A DNA stretch of 64,000 nt, taken from Eublepharis macularius (Eukaryota; Chordata; Lepidosauria; Squamata; Eublepharidae). Both the position numbers and the translations under genes were made by a program. A model generated the notes under the pieces. That model was not told the origin of the DNA and did not search any database. It saw only the letters and a program-made list of their open reading frames with translations. Below, one piece after another: positions 33,601 to 48,600 of this stretch (the first letter of the stretch is position 1; every line of letters starts with the position of its first letter). Location: NCBI RefSeq assembly GCF_028583425.1, contig NC_072796.1, positions 130,483,464-130,547,463 of the forward strand. Direction: 5' to 3'.

Positions 33601-36600
33601 TAACACATTTTTGTGTCTGGATTGTCTGACTTGGAGTGTGTGTGTGGCCTGTAGACGGTGGTTCCCCTTCCTAATTGTTGTTTTCTGATACCATTAGATT
33701 TGCGTTGTTCTGTCAGTTTAATGTTATTAAAGGGTGGGGCAAGCCACTTATTTGCCATCCAAGATCCCACTGGAAATAATGTAGTACAGTGAATCATTGA
33801 AGTGATATAATTGTTAATGTATAAAGGACGCTAAATGCCAGTCAGTGTGGTTTGTTTGTCTACTTCTCACGGTTCTTCTGAAAGGAACCTAAACATTTTG
33901 GACTTCAGCTCGGCCATTATATGAACTTGTTACTGTGCATTAGAAATAATGAAAGCTTTTAAAGAGTTTCTTAAAACTGCCTCCTTGCTTCTGTTATTTA
34001 AGTGGAGCTGCTGTTAACTGTCAGGTTTTTTGTTATTGATTTACAGCAGGATTTGAGTCCAGTGGCCCCTTAGAGACCAACAAGATTTTCAGAGGATAAT
34101 CTTTCAAGAATCAAAGCTCCTTCTCTCTGAAGAAAAGAGCTTTGACTCTTGAAGTTTCATACCTTGAAAATCTTGCTGGTCTCTAAGGGGCCGCTGGACT
34201 CAGATTCTGCTGTTCTACAGCAGACCAACACAGCTACCTACCTGAAATTATTTATCTTCATTATTTACAGGCTGCCTTTTTCACTGAGACTCAAGGCAAT
34301 TACACAGTGCAAGTCAATATGATCCGTGGCGGGGACACTGGATAACCAATACAGTGTGTTCATTATGGCAGCACATATATTAAATTGGATTGATACAGAG
34401 AAGATTGCCATACGATAGGGCATGGATTGCAGAAGCTTGAAAAGAAGCATAAATCTGAATAGAGCTGAAAAAATGATGAAGTAAAATGTAAGCAATTTGA
34501 CCGCTTGAGAGCGCCTGTTAAGGCTTATATATAGGGTTCCCAGCACTGCTTTGGGGGCAGTACCTGGGAAGGACAGAGTTAGGGGAGGATGTGATGTCCC
34601 TTCTGGTTGACCCTCCGGCTGCCTTTTCTAGTTTCTGTGATAGTTTCCCAGAACATCAATGTGTGGAGACTGTCTCCCCCCTCATTTCCTCAGTGGTGGG
34701 AATTTGGTCCCAGTGACTGGTAATTCTTCACCTTGGTTGGGTAAGCGGGAGGCCTATCCTGTGTTACCGTCTTCTGTCTCTTAAGCATTGTTTACACCTG
34801 ATGGCAGGCTAGAAAAATATTAACAGGATTTAACAGCGAGTTTGAAGAAGTGATTTGGTTTGAGACTGATTTGGATGGCAGTAGGTATTTCAGATTGCTT
34901 CAGAGCCGGGCCAAAGAGACATTGGCCACCCATTTTGACCTGCATCCTGTACTTCCAGCTGCTGTTATGGGAGAGCATTGGCGTTCCACAAGCCACATCC
35001 CTCTTTCATATTCACTGGGGATGTTCTTTCTTCTAAGTTGTGTGCTGGATGGAGAGAGATTTGCTCATTGTGAAAAGGTTTAAGATACGAGCAGCAGGGG
35101 CGATGCTTGCCTTTTTCATCACTGCCACTTATACGGTCAACATTTTCATTGAGGTGTCCACTGTGACCCCCGAGATCTCATTCCCTCAGCCAGTTCAGTC
35201 CTCATCAGCACGTTAGGGTTTTTTTGTGTGTGTGCACCAACTTCATGTGCACAGTGTTGCCCGCTCACCCAATTGACAGACATCTTCCTAGAGCTCTTCA
35301 CAATACACTTTGGTGAATAATGGAGAGGTCTGCGACTGCACAGGTCAGCTGACAAAATGGTAGTTATTTGTCTGAGTGCAGGTAGCCACCAGGATTTCAG
35401 GAGCGGGTCCTTCGTGGTGGTGGAGAGTGCCCTCAGGTCATAGCTGGCTTATGGCAACCCCTGGCGAGGTTTTCATGGCAAGAGAGGCGTGGCCATTGCC
35501 TGCCTCTAGAACCCTACAGGCCTTAAAATCTCTAGTAGTAAGTAATGCACACATCCCACCAGCTAGGACGGCTTAAACATTGTGTGTGGAAAGGAAGAAG
35601 CTTTTTTCTTTCTGTCGGCTTTGAGAATTTTTGGAGAACATTTGGAGTGCCGGAAGATTGGAGGCAGGTGAGGGGCCTGGAGACCAAGTCCTATGAGGAC
35701 TTGGTCGAAAGAGCTGGGTACGTTTAGCCTGGAGAGGAGGCAACGGAGAAGTGATATGATAGCCCTCTTCAAATATTTGAAGGGCTGTCGTACAGAGGGT
35801 GGAGGGAAGTTGTTTTTGCTTGCCCCAGAGGGTCAGACCAGAAACGACGAGTTAAAATTAAAGCACAAGAGTTTTAGTCTAAACATCAGGAAGAACTTGT
35901 GACAGCCGGGTTCCTCGGTGGAAGAAGCTTCCTCTGGTTGCCTTTTCTTCCATGGAGGTATTTAAGAAGTGGCTAGATGGTCACGGGACAGCAGTGATGA
36001 TTCTGTGACTCAGTTTGAATGTACGCAGATTGGGAGAGGGAGGGTCTTAAGGGATGAGCCAGTGTTAGGCTCTCATGGCCTTTTCTTATACGCCCGGAGT
36101 AATGCCATTTTGGGGTCAGGAAGGAATTTCCCTCCAGGCCGGATGGGCTGGGGATCCTGGAGATGTTTTGCCTTCCTGTGGACGTAAAGCAGAAATCAGT
36201 GGGGAACGTGAGTGGGAGAGGAAGCTGTGTATTTCCTGCATGGTGCAGTGGGGTTGACTAGATGACCCTTTGGGATCCCTTCCAGCTCCAGACTGTTTAT
36301 CCATAAGTATAGATAGGAATGCGGTCTTTGCTCTAAATGTGTGTATAACGTGTGGATGCTTTTCTTTCCACCCATGTTTCTGCTGTAGTTTTGATCTCAT
36401 AGTGGTAGTAAAATGAAAACCGTTCCTCATGCGGAGGTGATTGCAGGGGAATTAACAGATGTTGGCCTTCGTATGAAGTCACTATGCAGTCCTATGATTG
36501 AACAACAGTTACCTTGGTGCGGAGGTGTTCACAGATGATCAGTATGCATGTGTGCTGTTTTATTTCACTTTACTACATTTATACCCTGCCTTTCTCCCCG

Positions 36601-39600
36601 AGTGCTGTACGTAATCCCGGTCTCCATTTTATCCTCACAACAACCCTGTGAGGGAGGTTAGGCTGAAAGAGCGTACACCTACAGGGACCTGTGATTCTTT
36701 CCTTGCCGCAGGAGGCTGAAAGAGTGGGAGGAGAAAATGGCGGAAGGGATCAGCGTTTCACTAGCTCTTGGGGGTATTTTTCTTCCACCTCCCCCCACCC
36801 GCAGGCTTACTTAAGAATGCTGTTGCAGTGGGCTGTAGTAATCTCTTTCATCGTTTTTCTTTGTGGGAAACGTTGCCATCAGGCCTCCAGTTGTGCTTGG
36901 CCTTTCTCGCTTCCACTCCTCCTTGCCAGCCAAAAACGAACCCTTCCTGCCAATCACGTGAGACCCATCTCCAAGATGAAGGCTCAGAGCAGGTAGAGAA
37001 GGGGCAGGATCGGGCCGAATTGTACCCAGACTCATCATGTTCTCAGAGAGCAAGAAGCTTTCCTCTTTTTCTTAGCTGTCAGAGTCGTTGTTCAGGGCCT
37101 TTCAATAATTAACTAAAAGTACCTGAATACAAATGATCTTAACTACCTTAGCATGCAGGCCTTAGAAGGAACTAAAGCCCCCCATTAGTGTTTGTCCAGT
37201 TAAGGTTCCTAGTCCAGAATGATCCAATTTGGACTGTCCTTTCACACTGCAAATCCCAGCTCCGTAACGTCACTGAGACAACCTCCAACACCACCCGCTT
37301 CCTGCTCAGAGATCCCCCTTCTCTTTCCTTCTCGGCAACCTGGCTCATCATCTTTCCTCTTTACACTCAAAGTCAGGAGAGGGGAAAAAAAATCTTTTTG
37401 TTTTAGAATTCAAGGCCCTGGAGCCAGAACTTATCCCCCGCTGTGTACTTTTGATCAGCCGTAATTATCAGTGTTTGTGCCGTGGCCTGAGCCCCCCTCT
37501 GCTGTGATGTTGTACAGATCTTACCACCCACTTTGTGTTTACACTTTGATTATTGGTTGCCCGCTTTGGATAGGATAGCCGTAGATAGCTGTGCTTTACC
37601 CTCGTGTTTAGCCTTCCCTTCCTGAATGATGCACTTTACACAGTGTGTGTGTGTGTGTGCGCGTGAGTGGGGTGGGTGGGTAGGTATTTGGAACCGTTGT
37701 ATGTTTACATGGTCTTCCTACTACTAAGTAGAATTTCTGCAAATCTGAGTTCAATATCATTTCTTCCAAATGTGTGCAAGGAGCCGTGTCATTTCTTACC
37801 GTTTGTGTGTGCCCACGCTCAGATTGGGTGCGTTCTTGTAGCCAGGTGAAACTGTAAACCAATAGCTCCTGAGAGTGAGATGTAGTATATGGGAAGGGCA
37901 GTCATGTTCAGGCTATTCTAATGTGAATTGAGCCAAATTAGGAAGTGGGCCATATTTTCTTTGACGCGCGTGTGTACATGGATCTCCCAGGTTATATACG
38001 ATAACAGAAAATACGGGAGGAATATCAGCATAGCACTGCTTCAGTTGAATGCTGGTCTTGAGCAGTGTGTGAGAGAGAGTAATGGACTATTGAGTGTACT
38101 TGCAATTTTGTCTCAGTCATAGAATGGATAGGTAATGTGGCCAAAAGGATATGGTCATGATGCAAACACAGACAGAATTTTGTACAGATTTTATGAAGCT
38201 CTGTGTATGCACAAGATCTTTAGACAGTATGCCATATGTGTATGAAGGCATTTCTATATGTTTTAAAGTATGTAATTACTATGTTGTGTTTACTGTTTTG
38301 CACGAAAAACAAAAAAAATCAAAATACAAATTTTGAATATTTTCCTTTCCCCAGGAGCCTTCTTTATAAAATGATGCTGTTCGCAGCGCGATTTCATTTT
38401 GACCGAACAAGCAGTTAATCTCCCCTCTCCCCTTTCCCTCTCTTTTGCCTGTTTGAAGGACTGGATCGCTTTGGTGAAAGCTGCAGCCGTGGCAGCAGCC
38501 AAAAACAAAGCGGGAGGTAAACCACGGACCAGTGCAAACAGCAATAAAGACAAAGAGGAGAGAAAGTGGTTTAAAGTACCTTCAAAGAAGGAAGAATCAT
38601 CAACCTCCACGATTGTCCAGGAAGTCCAGAGGAAGGAAGAGCAGCCTACATCCAGTGAGACATTTGGTACAAATGAAATTGCTCTCTCCCCTTCTCCCCT
38701 CTGCCCAAAGAAAGCAAAATTGTAGTGTGAAAGAGGTGCGTTAGCATCTGCATATGGCGTCGAGGGATGGTTTGCGTGTGTGAAACGCCAGTCGCCACTG
38801 AGAGCTTTCTTGCAGCCTCAGATTATTGCAGATATTCTGAAATATTCAACACATGCAGTTCTTTCATTCATCAGTAAGTCGTTAAGAGATGCCTCTGCCT
38901 GTGTCAGTCTGCACATTTTTGCAGTTTTGAATGAGATAAGTAGAAGTACTTCACTTTATCAGGTACTAAGCCCCCACGTAAAACATGAGAGTGCATATCA
39001 GTAGGTATTTTGGGGTGAGTGGAGATCATTATTTTCAATCTAGGAACAGGACGAGGTTCTCTGCGGTCCACTTGTCTGTGCAGTCAGATGGCAGACATAG
39101 CATCGTGTAATTTTTGTATGGTACTGTGCCAGCCGATGAGTAGAACAAGAGGAATTTTGGAAATGGGTGGCAGCAGCAGAGCAAATTTGTTACTGCTGTC
39201 GCTCCAGCTTTTTCACCCTTCATGGGGGGAGAGAGCAGGGTATTTTGAGGGCTCGATAACTCTTAAAGTTAATCATCTTTGTATATTGTTTGTATAATGA
39301 ATCTTGGGTAACATGTATTGCTCGATGGCTGAAGCTTTCCGCTCTCTTAAGGGACTGTTCTGGGATTGCATGAAATGTGCGCATTTGGGTTGTAAGTCAC
39401 TGGCTTGGATCCAGCAATGTGCAAACAGAAACATATATGGACTCAACACAGTTCCACTTGCTTAAGATTTTGCATAACACCCAGTGCTTTCCTCCCAATA
39501 TATTATAGGGCCCAGAAGTTGGTTGCATCAAACAGAAACGCAAGTGGGGGATATAATAAGCTTGACTTAATGCAAGAGGCTACCACAGTCTCCTCCTTGC

Positions 39601-42600
39601 ATTTCTGCTTACTTGAGACCTTTAGCGCAAGTAGAAATTTTGTTTAGCTCCAACCCTGTCACTGTAATGCAGTGGCTAAAAATGGAGTTCTGGGTCCTGA
39701 CTCATCTTCTGCTTTGCCCAAAAATCAAAGGAAATATGCTTTGGGGGTTCAGCAAATGGGGGCAAAGGAGGGTAGGAAATTGTATTCCATGACTACTGCC
39801 TAAGATCCAATTCTCTGAACTTATCCCAGGATTTTTTCTATTTCAGTTCAGGATTAATGTGATCTCTCTCCCCCCCAGCCCTTTTTGGAATTGATTGTAT
39901 TTTCTCTTGTAAGACCTCCTACAGAGCATGACTGCGGTATTTAAAAAATCTAATAAAAATATGTGGAAGCATGCAGGAGGTTTATTTTAAATAGCTAACA
40001 CGCTTTTTAAAAAATCTTCACTTTAATGCATAAAATGTGTTTTAATATGTTTTACTTGAGTATTTGATTTTCGACACAGTTTCTGAAGTGTGTGCTTGCT
40101 TAGTGCATGATCTCTTCCATTTGTGTTTAGGATTCCCTCTAGTGGACGTCCCAAAGATTGCCTTTGTGCAGGCTGAGAACGCGTTGGCGCACAAGAGGAA
40201 AAATAACCTCGGCAACTCATTTCAGGCAAAGAGGGCCCGTCTCAACAAGATCACTGGTGAGCTCTTATTTAGAGTTGAGGGTGGAACTACTTTTCCATTT
40301 CTGCTCCATTATTGAGCCATGCCACTGGTTTAATTACTGCCGGGTCCAAATTGCCTAATAAAACAATTGTAGCTACCGTTGATCACAGCCTTATTGAGTT
40401 ACTGTTGTTCTTTCACTTGCGTCACAGGTCAGAATGCATTAGAGCAGGGGTGGGCAAATTGCGGCCCGCGGGCCACATGCGGCCCGCTACAGAGTTTTTT
40501 GTGGCCCGCCGAGACAGTCAGAAAAATCCGCCTTGAACCAAGATTTCCTTCTAAAATGTGCTTGCAGCTATAGATGATATGAAATTAGCACAATAAATAA
40601 ATTGAATAAAACTACCACTATTTTATTTAATTTATATTTATTGATTTTTATGATACAATTTATACCTTTTCTGAAATGCAAAGTTAACTAATGAATGCAA
40701 TCATTTTAAAAGGTGTGGCCCTCCACTAACCTCTGCTCCCACAAAGTGGCCCCCGAGCCAAAACAATTGCCCACCCCTGCATTAGAGTATGTATTATGCC
40801 AAATCCCTGCCCTCCCAGTCCATAGGCAGCATTCCTAACTGCTTTTGCAGACGTCTGTCCAAGAACCCTGCAGGGCATAGATTGGCCTTCTGGGGAGCTG
40901 CAAGATTTGAGTCCGATAGTGCCTTAAAGACCCAACAAGATTTCGAGGGTATTGTCAAGCGTTTGCCATCACCTGTCACGTTTGTCCTCGTTTGTCATCC
41001 CCAGCCACATACCCTGTTGTTACGATTGTACTCGTGCTGTATAATATGGTTACTGCTGAGACTATTCTGTGCTTGAACTGCAGATGGGAAGCTGTGTGAG
41101 GGGAGGTGTTCATTCCCACTGGGTCCTCTCTCCTCCGGTGGGAAGAGGCACCTGAATGGCCTTGGAAAGCTCTTATATCATCCCTGCTATTTTCCCGCCT
41201 AGCTGTTAGACGGGGGTGGTGGTGGTGGTCTAGAGTTTGCCCGCGCTTCGAAAGCCTATATATGTTTGATGTTTGTACATAGCTGTCATTCCTGGCAAAG
41301 ATGGAGTAAGATCATGATACTAGTGGCTTATCAGGAAAGATACTTTCCTGTTCACAGTGAAGCCTTTTTTGAGAGTTACTCAGCAGATCCTTACAGCTAT
41401 AAGCTTTCAAGAGTCAAAGCTCCTTTGTCCAGTGAACTTCGACTCTTGAAACCTTGTTGGACACTACTGGACTTGAATCTTGTCCCTCTGCTGCAGACCA
41501 ACATACCCACCTGAAACTATCTTTGAGGAACTTCAGAGTCTTGCCAATGAAAAATATTTTCCAGTCCAGGTTTGTTGAGGCACTTGAGAGGCAAGAAACT
41601 TCTTGAATTGACTTCAGATGGGCGGGGGGGGGGGGGGGGCGGGGATAGGTGGTAGGTCAGCCGATATTTCTCCTCATGAAGAGAGCCAGTTGCGAGGATT
41701 TTTTCCCCTGATTTATAGCTGAGTATCTGTTCATAGCCATCTGCAGGCTTAAGCTTGTCCACCAGTTCATGGCAGAGCCATTCCAAGCGTTGCTATGTCT
41801 GTGTTTTGTTCCTTCCCTTTCAGGTTTTCTTGCATCCAAAGCTGTCTGCGCTGATGGTGCTGAAAAAAAGGAAGGCAGCAAAGAAGCAGCTCCAGTCTTG
41901 GAGCAGGTATGAAATTGCAGAGTTTGATTATTTTGAGAGGGTCTTCTGGAGTGTACCGTGGGAAATGCCGGGTCCGTGAAAACTAAAAATTGCCCTGCCA
42001 GACAGGAAGTCCTAGGGGACTAAAGAATCATTTGTCTGTTTACACCTGACTGTTACTGGAAGCAAGCCTGCCATCCTAAGAATGCCATATGGGGAAGCTG
42101 GTTCAGATGGGTTGGACTGGACTCCCGCAGAGCGTGCTTAGGATTGGCGTCCCAAGTCACAACTACCTTCACTTTCGTAAGCAAACACCCCGAGAGTCAC
42201 AAGCTCAGAGAGGTTTGTTCCCAGGTACCATTTCAATATAGCCAGAATTGTAGCCACAAGTGGCTTAGACCCTTGACACAAAATTCAGTTTTGTGCTTTT
42301 GACACAGGGTTCTTTTCCGTTTTTCTTCTGACATCTAGCAAAACTTCTTTTGTAAGAAGTTTCTTTTCTATTGTAAGAATTGGTGTTGTAAACTTGTATG
42401 TGTTTTATGAACTGTTCAATGAGCCATACTTTTTTTTTTTTTTTGGCCAGGATGTATATTTTTAATAAATGTGTTAGAGAAATTAAAAACATCTTAGGGG
42501 CGGGGGGCGGGATCTGGTTTGAGCCCACCTCTGAAGTGGGAGATGGTCAAACTCTAGCTGCCTCCTGCTCAATTTTATTTTTCTCCCGCCTCTCACATCT

Positions 42601-45600
42601 TGCACATAATATGCTTGTTAGCAACAGGGCTAGATAACTAACCATACCACGAACTTCTGCTTCTGCCATAGTCGATGCACAAGTTCATTCCCAGAGGTTA
42701 CTCCCATTTCTGAAAACAATGCTATATGTGCTTTCCTGGGGGGCAAGCAGGGCAGTGTACTAGGCAGACCGAGGAACCCCACCCCCTTGTTTTCCCCCCT
42801 TCAGAATATTCTAGCTCTGTTCACAAATTACAGTGAACACATGTACAATCGGTGCACAGTGTGCACTTGATTTTTCTTTATACATGTGTTGAGTCACCCT
42901 CACATTACCTGCAGCTGAACGCATGATGGAAACTCCAGATCTGTCCAAGTACTGGTCCCTTGTTTAATTACAACGTTGGCTTTTGTTCCAAATGGACGTG
43001 TGCCGCTACATGCAAGATGTATGCGTGTTCGCTATAATATGTGAACAGGCCTTCTGTTGCTCGTGATTAAGGATAATGCAATTTTCATCTGCAAACAATA
43101 ACACAACTACTACTCTTGAGTTAACTACCCCACTCTTCCAGGTTGGCTCATGACTAGACCTATTGAGAGAGAGAGAGAGAGAGAGAGGACTCCAGCTTGA
43201 AAGAGAGCTCTTACAACTTGAAAGTTAGCAAAGAGAACTCTTAGTCTAGGTTCATGTGGGAAAGCCTTCCCACTCCAGCCGATCAACAGAACCAACACAT
43301 GGTTGTTGTGGGTTTTCCGGGCTGTATTGCCGTGGTCTTGGCATTGTAGTTCCTGACGTTTCGCCAGCAGCTGTGGCTGGCATCTTCAGAGGTGTGGCAC
43401 CAAAAGACAGAGATGTGGCTGGCATCACCTCTGAAGATGCCAGCCACAGCTGCTGGCGAAATGTCAGGAACTACAATGCCAAGACCACGGCAATACAGCC
43501 CAGAAAACCCACAACAACCATCGTTCTCCGGCCGTGAAAGCCTTCGACAATACACAGAACCAACACAGCTCATGTTGTTTGCTTTTAACATTCTACACAA
43601 TGCCCCTCTTTGAGGAATTCACATTACCTTCAATTTAACCTGTAAGTGCAGCACTAGATTTGGAACTGTGGGTGAACAGCGAGCTTTTTTACAGTGTGTA
43701 GACAGAAAGGCATACATGACTCCAGTACAGAATCATTATCTGCTTATCTAGTGGGAAACAAAAAGCAGGAATGCATTTTCTCAGTGCATAATTTCTGCTC
43801 TACGGGATTATAAATGCCCGTCGTGCTCTCCGGAACACCACCAGCCTCCAAGATGGATGGGTATAAACAACCATGGAGTGCTCCCTTAGGCGTATATTCG
43901 TGGGCCTGTTTTTCAACATGTGTAGCGCTGTGTCCAGACACAAGTGACTCATGCAGGTATTCCTGCATTGGCAGATTTTGTCCAAAGGCTTATTAAAGAG
44001 AACCCTTAACGTCCACACACTTTTCTTTTGTTCTGATCATGCAGCTTTTAATGTGACTTTTTTGTCATCTTAACTTTTTAGTGAATGGTAGATTAAAAAC
44101 AAAACACTACTTCCTGTTAAGAAAAGTGTTTCCCCCCCCCCCCCCATTCTATCGCTTTTTACCCCCTAAACCAGTCCTTTCTAAAACATCCCGTCACACA
44201 GTTACATAATTAGGTCCAAACCTGTTCAAGCATCACCATTGAAGCAAGATTCTAGTCCAGTCGCACCTTAAAGACGAACAAGATTTCCAAGGTATAAGCT
44301 TTGACTCTCACAAACTTATACCCTATAAATCTTGTTGGTCTTTTAAGATGCTGCTGGGCTTGAATCTTTCTCTACTACTACAGAATAACGTGACTGCCCA
44401 CCAGAAACAAGCGCCACTATGGTTTTTCTGCAACGATGCTGTCCTGCTTCCAGTACACCGTTTATGGTGTGTGTGTGGCTGTCGCTTTTTCCTGATCTTG
44501 GATTTAACAGCTGAACCTGTCTTTAGGAGTTGGGGGAGGTCCCGAGGACGGTAGAATACTTCCTCCTGCTCCCCTGGACCTGCCTTTCATGATCGCTTCC
44601 ATCCAGGTTAAAATGGAACTGAGTACGCTTGACTTCGATTCGAGAGCCCTAGTTCCATTTTAAGTTGGTTGGGTGGTGGGTCAAACTAGATGGTGATTAT
44701 TTAGTAGGTCTAAGAGGTGTGCGCGAGATCTCAGAACTGGAATCTTTGAGCTAGGCTTCGCTTGTGAGGCTAGCTTGGGCCACCGTGGCCATTTTTGAGT
44801 CACTGTGGTGACAACTCATTATCATAATAATTTTGTGTAAATAATAGCATATTTCCGTGCTATGCAGTTTCTTAGGGTGGCGCTGCATGTTGTCAAGAAT
44901 ACAGGGCTGCCCTAGAAAACATAGCCTCCTGTTGAGTCCCCCCCCCTCCCCATGCCCTCCTAGTTCAGTTTTGGCCATGCCTTGATATGATTTAATGTGC
45001 ATTGTTTCTGCGATCACTCCACATTTGTTGGCTGCTGCTAGCAGGATAGGAAACAGCACATCTTCCTAAAAGGAGAACTAGATTTTGTTGGGAGTGGGAT
45101 GTATTGACTCAATATGAGACTTGACCTTTTTCTGTGGCCACCCTGTTTTCCTTCGGGGTTTCCGGGGGAGGGGGTTACATTTGGCTCCATTTTTTTTTTA
45201 AAGCTAAGGATGCAGACTGCAACCCACAAGCTGCCATGTCAGAAGTAGAAGTAGAGTAGACTTTATAAAATCGGGTTGTCAGAATGTCAAACCACTGCCC
45301 TTAAATCAGGATCCTCCACTCATTGTTGCTTAACCATACCACACACAAGTTTCTCCTTAATACACATGGACTTTTGCAAATTAGCCCTCCTAATCCAGAC
45401 CACAGTGTGCCAGAAACAATGAGGAGCCGATGACAATATTTCTCACCAGATGTGCCTGCCAACATATAATTTAAAAAAAGCCATCTTTAGCAGCATCCCA
45501 ATGAATTTGCACCCTGGTCAAAGGTTGGGGTCTTGCAGCCAGTTTCCTTCTGTGGCGTGCTGCTTTCAGACGTGCAAAATAAAATATTTTGACATGATTG

Positions 45601-48600
45601 ACGACTAGATGACTCCTCCGGACACAATGCGATACTGTCCTTAATCCTACCAAGCAAATCGAACCGTTTTCAGAGATTTCTAGTGTATCACTTACAGAAC
45701 ATGTTGCATTTTCAATCTAAATTCAACTATTTCTGCATTAAGTTTTGGTAGAAACAAAAATTTAGCATCTACAGTTTAGCAGCCTACTAAATATTTCTTT
45801 ACAAACAATTTGGTTACGTGGACTCAGCACTGAATTCCCAGCAGATTTTTAACGTTAAAAATTGGGATATTTTTCAGTTTCAACTTTTTTGGCAGGGAAA
45901 ACTCTGAACTTGCATTTATGTTTTTGTTAATCCTTGCGCGCCCAGATGAAACATATAATGGCAGAGTAATGTCACTTCAAAGAGCTCAGCAGACTCCCAG
46001 AAAACTGTGGTGTTAAAACTGAAGCGCAACCTTGTTGACGTACTCTCCCTTCTCCAAAGCGATTCCTTCCTTTCCCGGGTTAGCCGTGTTGTAAAACTGC
46101 AGGCGCAAACCACAGTTCCCTTGGTAAACCAGAAAATTGTAACCGTAGTTTGAAGTGGGGTTTTCAGACCTTCGTTAGAGGAAACCTGGTTGGTGTCGCT
46201 GCACGTAAAACACTGGCAAGGGAGGAGGAAATCCTTTTAGAGAGGGAGGGAGAGACAGAACGAGGCTGCCTGTTCACAAGCCATGTTTTGCCAAGCGTCG
46301 GTATTGTATCTGCACTGGGCCAGAATGGCGGTATACTAACCAAGCTGTCTGGAGCTATCCCATTGAGGCTTACAATCTCTCTGGTTTTTAATACAATGTA
46401 ATACAAGAGAGAGGCTTGGGCCAGCAGTCCTGTTAGACTGCTGAAGATCTCTTTTCCGTCCAGATGACAACCGTATTTAAAACCTAAATCCTCAGGTTAC
46501 ATTCTGCAGGTACAGTAGTCTTTCTTAATTGTATTAGGGTTGGGCCATGTTTGTATTACCTTTTGAGTGAGATCTGCTTAGATGAATGAATAACATTCCT
46601 TAAGGTTTTTTTCCCCCCCAATGTTTAATTTTGTCCTTGTTAAGAGGTTAAGCACCTTATTAGAACAAGTTTTAAAATCTTGTTTTAAATAATTTTGTAA
46701 CTTTGAAAGTTAATGGTTGCTTGTAGTAATGTCTTTCACTCATGTGAAGATAACCAATAAAGTCATTTATTTACAAGTTATGGCTCTAATGAATTTCTGG
46801 TAATCTTCTTAATCAGCATAGATTCAGAATGTTTGTTTGTTGTGGATAACTTGTGCTCAGTATGCATTAATATAACTGTTTCCAGGGTAGAAACGGGCAG
46901 CCACTGAATGGTACATTTCGCACCACCAGATCTTTACATAGTGCTCTTCTGCAGAACATCAAGTGTGCCTTTTTAGTATCTAGAGCAGGAGTGGACAAAT
47001 TCAGACTTTCAGACTCTCTAGTCTTCCAGTTCGAACACCAAATGTGACAATTGTCTCACTGTGCTAATAGCAGTTGTCACATCTAATCTCAATTCACACC
47101 AGGGAGTGGGCAGTTTACATATTTGTCTGGCCAGCCTTCCATGTGGATGGAAGACTAGTGGAAAAGGCTCAGCTCAGAAGCTGTCTACTCCTGATCAGTT
47201 ACTTTAAACAGTTGAATTCACTTAAAAAGAAATCTTCTGGTTTATATCCAAATGCATCTGTTGCATATGAATGTCTGGAAACTGAAAAACACTTCCAGAC
47301 TCTGAATGTGGCTATTTTGGGGAGGGGGCGGAGAGGGGGATGAAAATGTTAATGCATTGCCACACTTCTCCAATCGGATCAAGAGGGCTTTTCATGGTTT
47401 TGAATAGTTAATCGAACAAAGTTTTAAGTTGATGTGTGGCTGTAGAGTTTTCCAGCTAAATGCCAATTCTTGTTAACCCAAAGAAATCTGTCTTTAAATG
47501 TATTATATGTGTATTGGACAAAAAGTATAAACAATTGCATTTTAGAAGATGTATTATGTTTTTATTTGTTTTCAAGCCTGATTTAGCCCACATCTTTTTC
47601 TTCATGGGTTCTTGTTTTGTTTGCTACCTATCGAACTAAACAGTTTTATTTTTTTGTGATATGATACATCTTGATGGTTGATCTTAAGAATTAAAAGGAC
47701 ACTGCCAGCATCTTCATGTCTCATATAATAACTAAAAATAATTTATGTGAAGAATATACATGGCTTCCACAAATTCAATTTTAAGACGTTGGATCTGGGG
47801 CCTCTGAAAGCAGCATATTTGCTTCCATAAAAAAGCTTTTTAACCCCCTCCCCTCAAAAAAAACCCACTATGTTTTGTGCCTTCAGAGGTCTGGGAAAAT
47901 TACCAGTAAAACTGAACCTTTAGAAATGTTGCAAAAGTTGGTTTTGTTAGATCATTACATTGGTCGATTTGCTGCTTTCAGTTAATGAGAACTGAAGAGG
48001 TGGTCAAGGTCTTACATCCTGGTCATGAATTTCACATGCAGAAAGATGGAGATGTCAAGTGGGTTTTGTGCATGGAGGAGGGGTGGGGGTGGGTCACCAT
48101 TCTTCCTTGGTGGAGCGTTCCAGGTCGCCCCTTTCTCCAGTGAAATGATTGCACGGTCTGTTCCAGGAAGCGGGTGCTACAAGTGTTGTAGCCCTGATAG
48201 CCCAGAGCAGATTGCAGGATTAGGAAGACGATGACCTTTGGCTGTGTCCCTTAAATATCAACTTGCTTGGCTTAAAAGCTTTTAAAAAAAATTGTGCTGA
48301 GGATTAAGTTCTTGTGTGTTGAATACTGAACGTTACTTAAACAAAATTCAAAGTAGAATACAAGAATCCGCAATGAAGAAACTGCAATAAAAGTATCAAT
48401 TTCTTATTATTTATTCAGGAGATATCACCTAAGCCTCAAAGTCAGAAAAAAAATGAAGCTGATATTAGCAGTTCTGCCAACATTCAGAAATCTGCACTGT
48501 TGCCCTCAACTTTGTCTTCAGGGAAGGCTCGCAGCAAGAAATTCAAACAAGAATCTGGAGATTCTGCAGGGTGTATAAAGCCCCTTAAATCACCAATTTC

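Noticed and set aside
43283-43600. A Cys-rich small protein gene on either strand
   Set aside because: Both frames run through the palindromic repeat with a 13-bp TSD.
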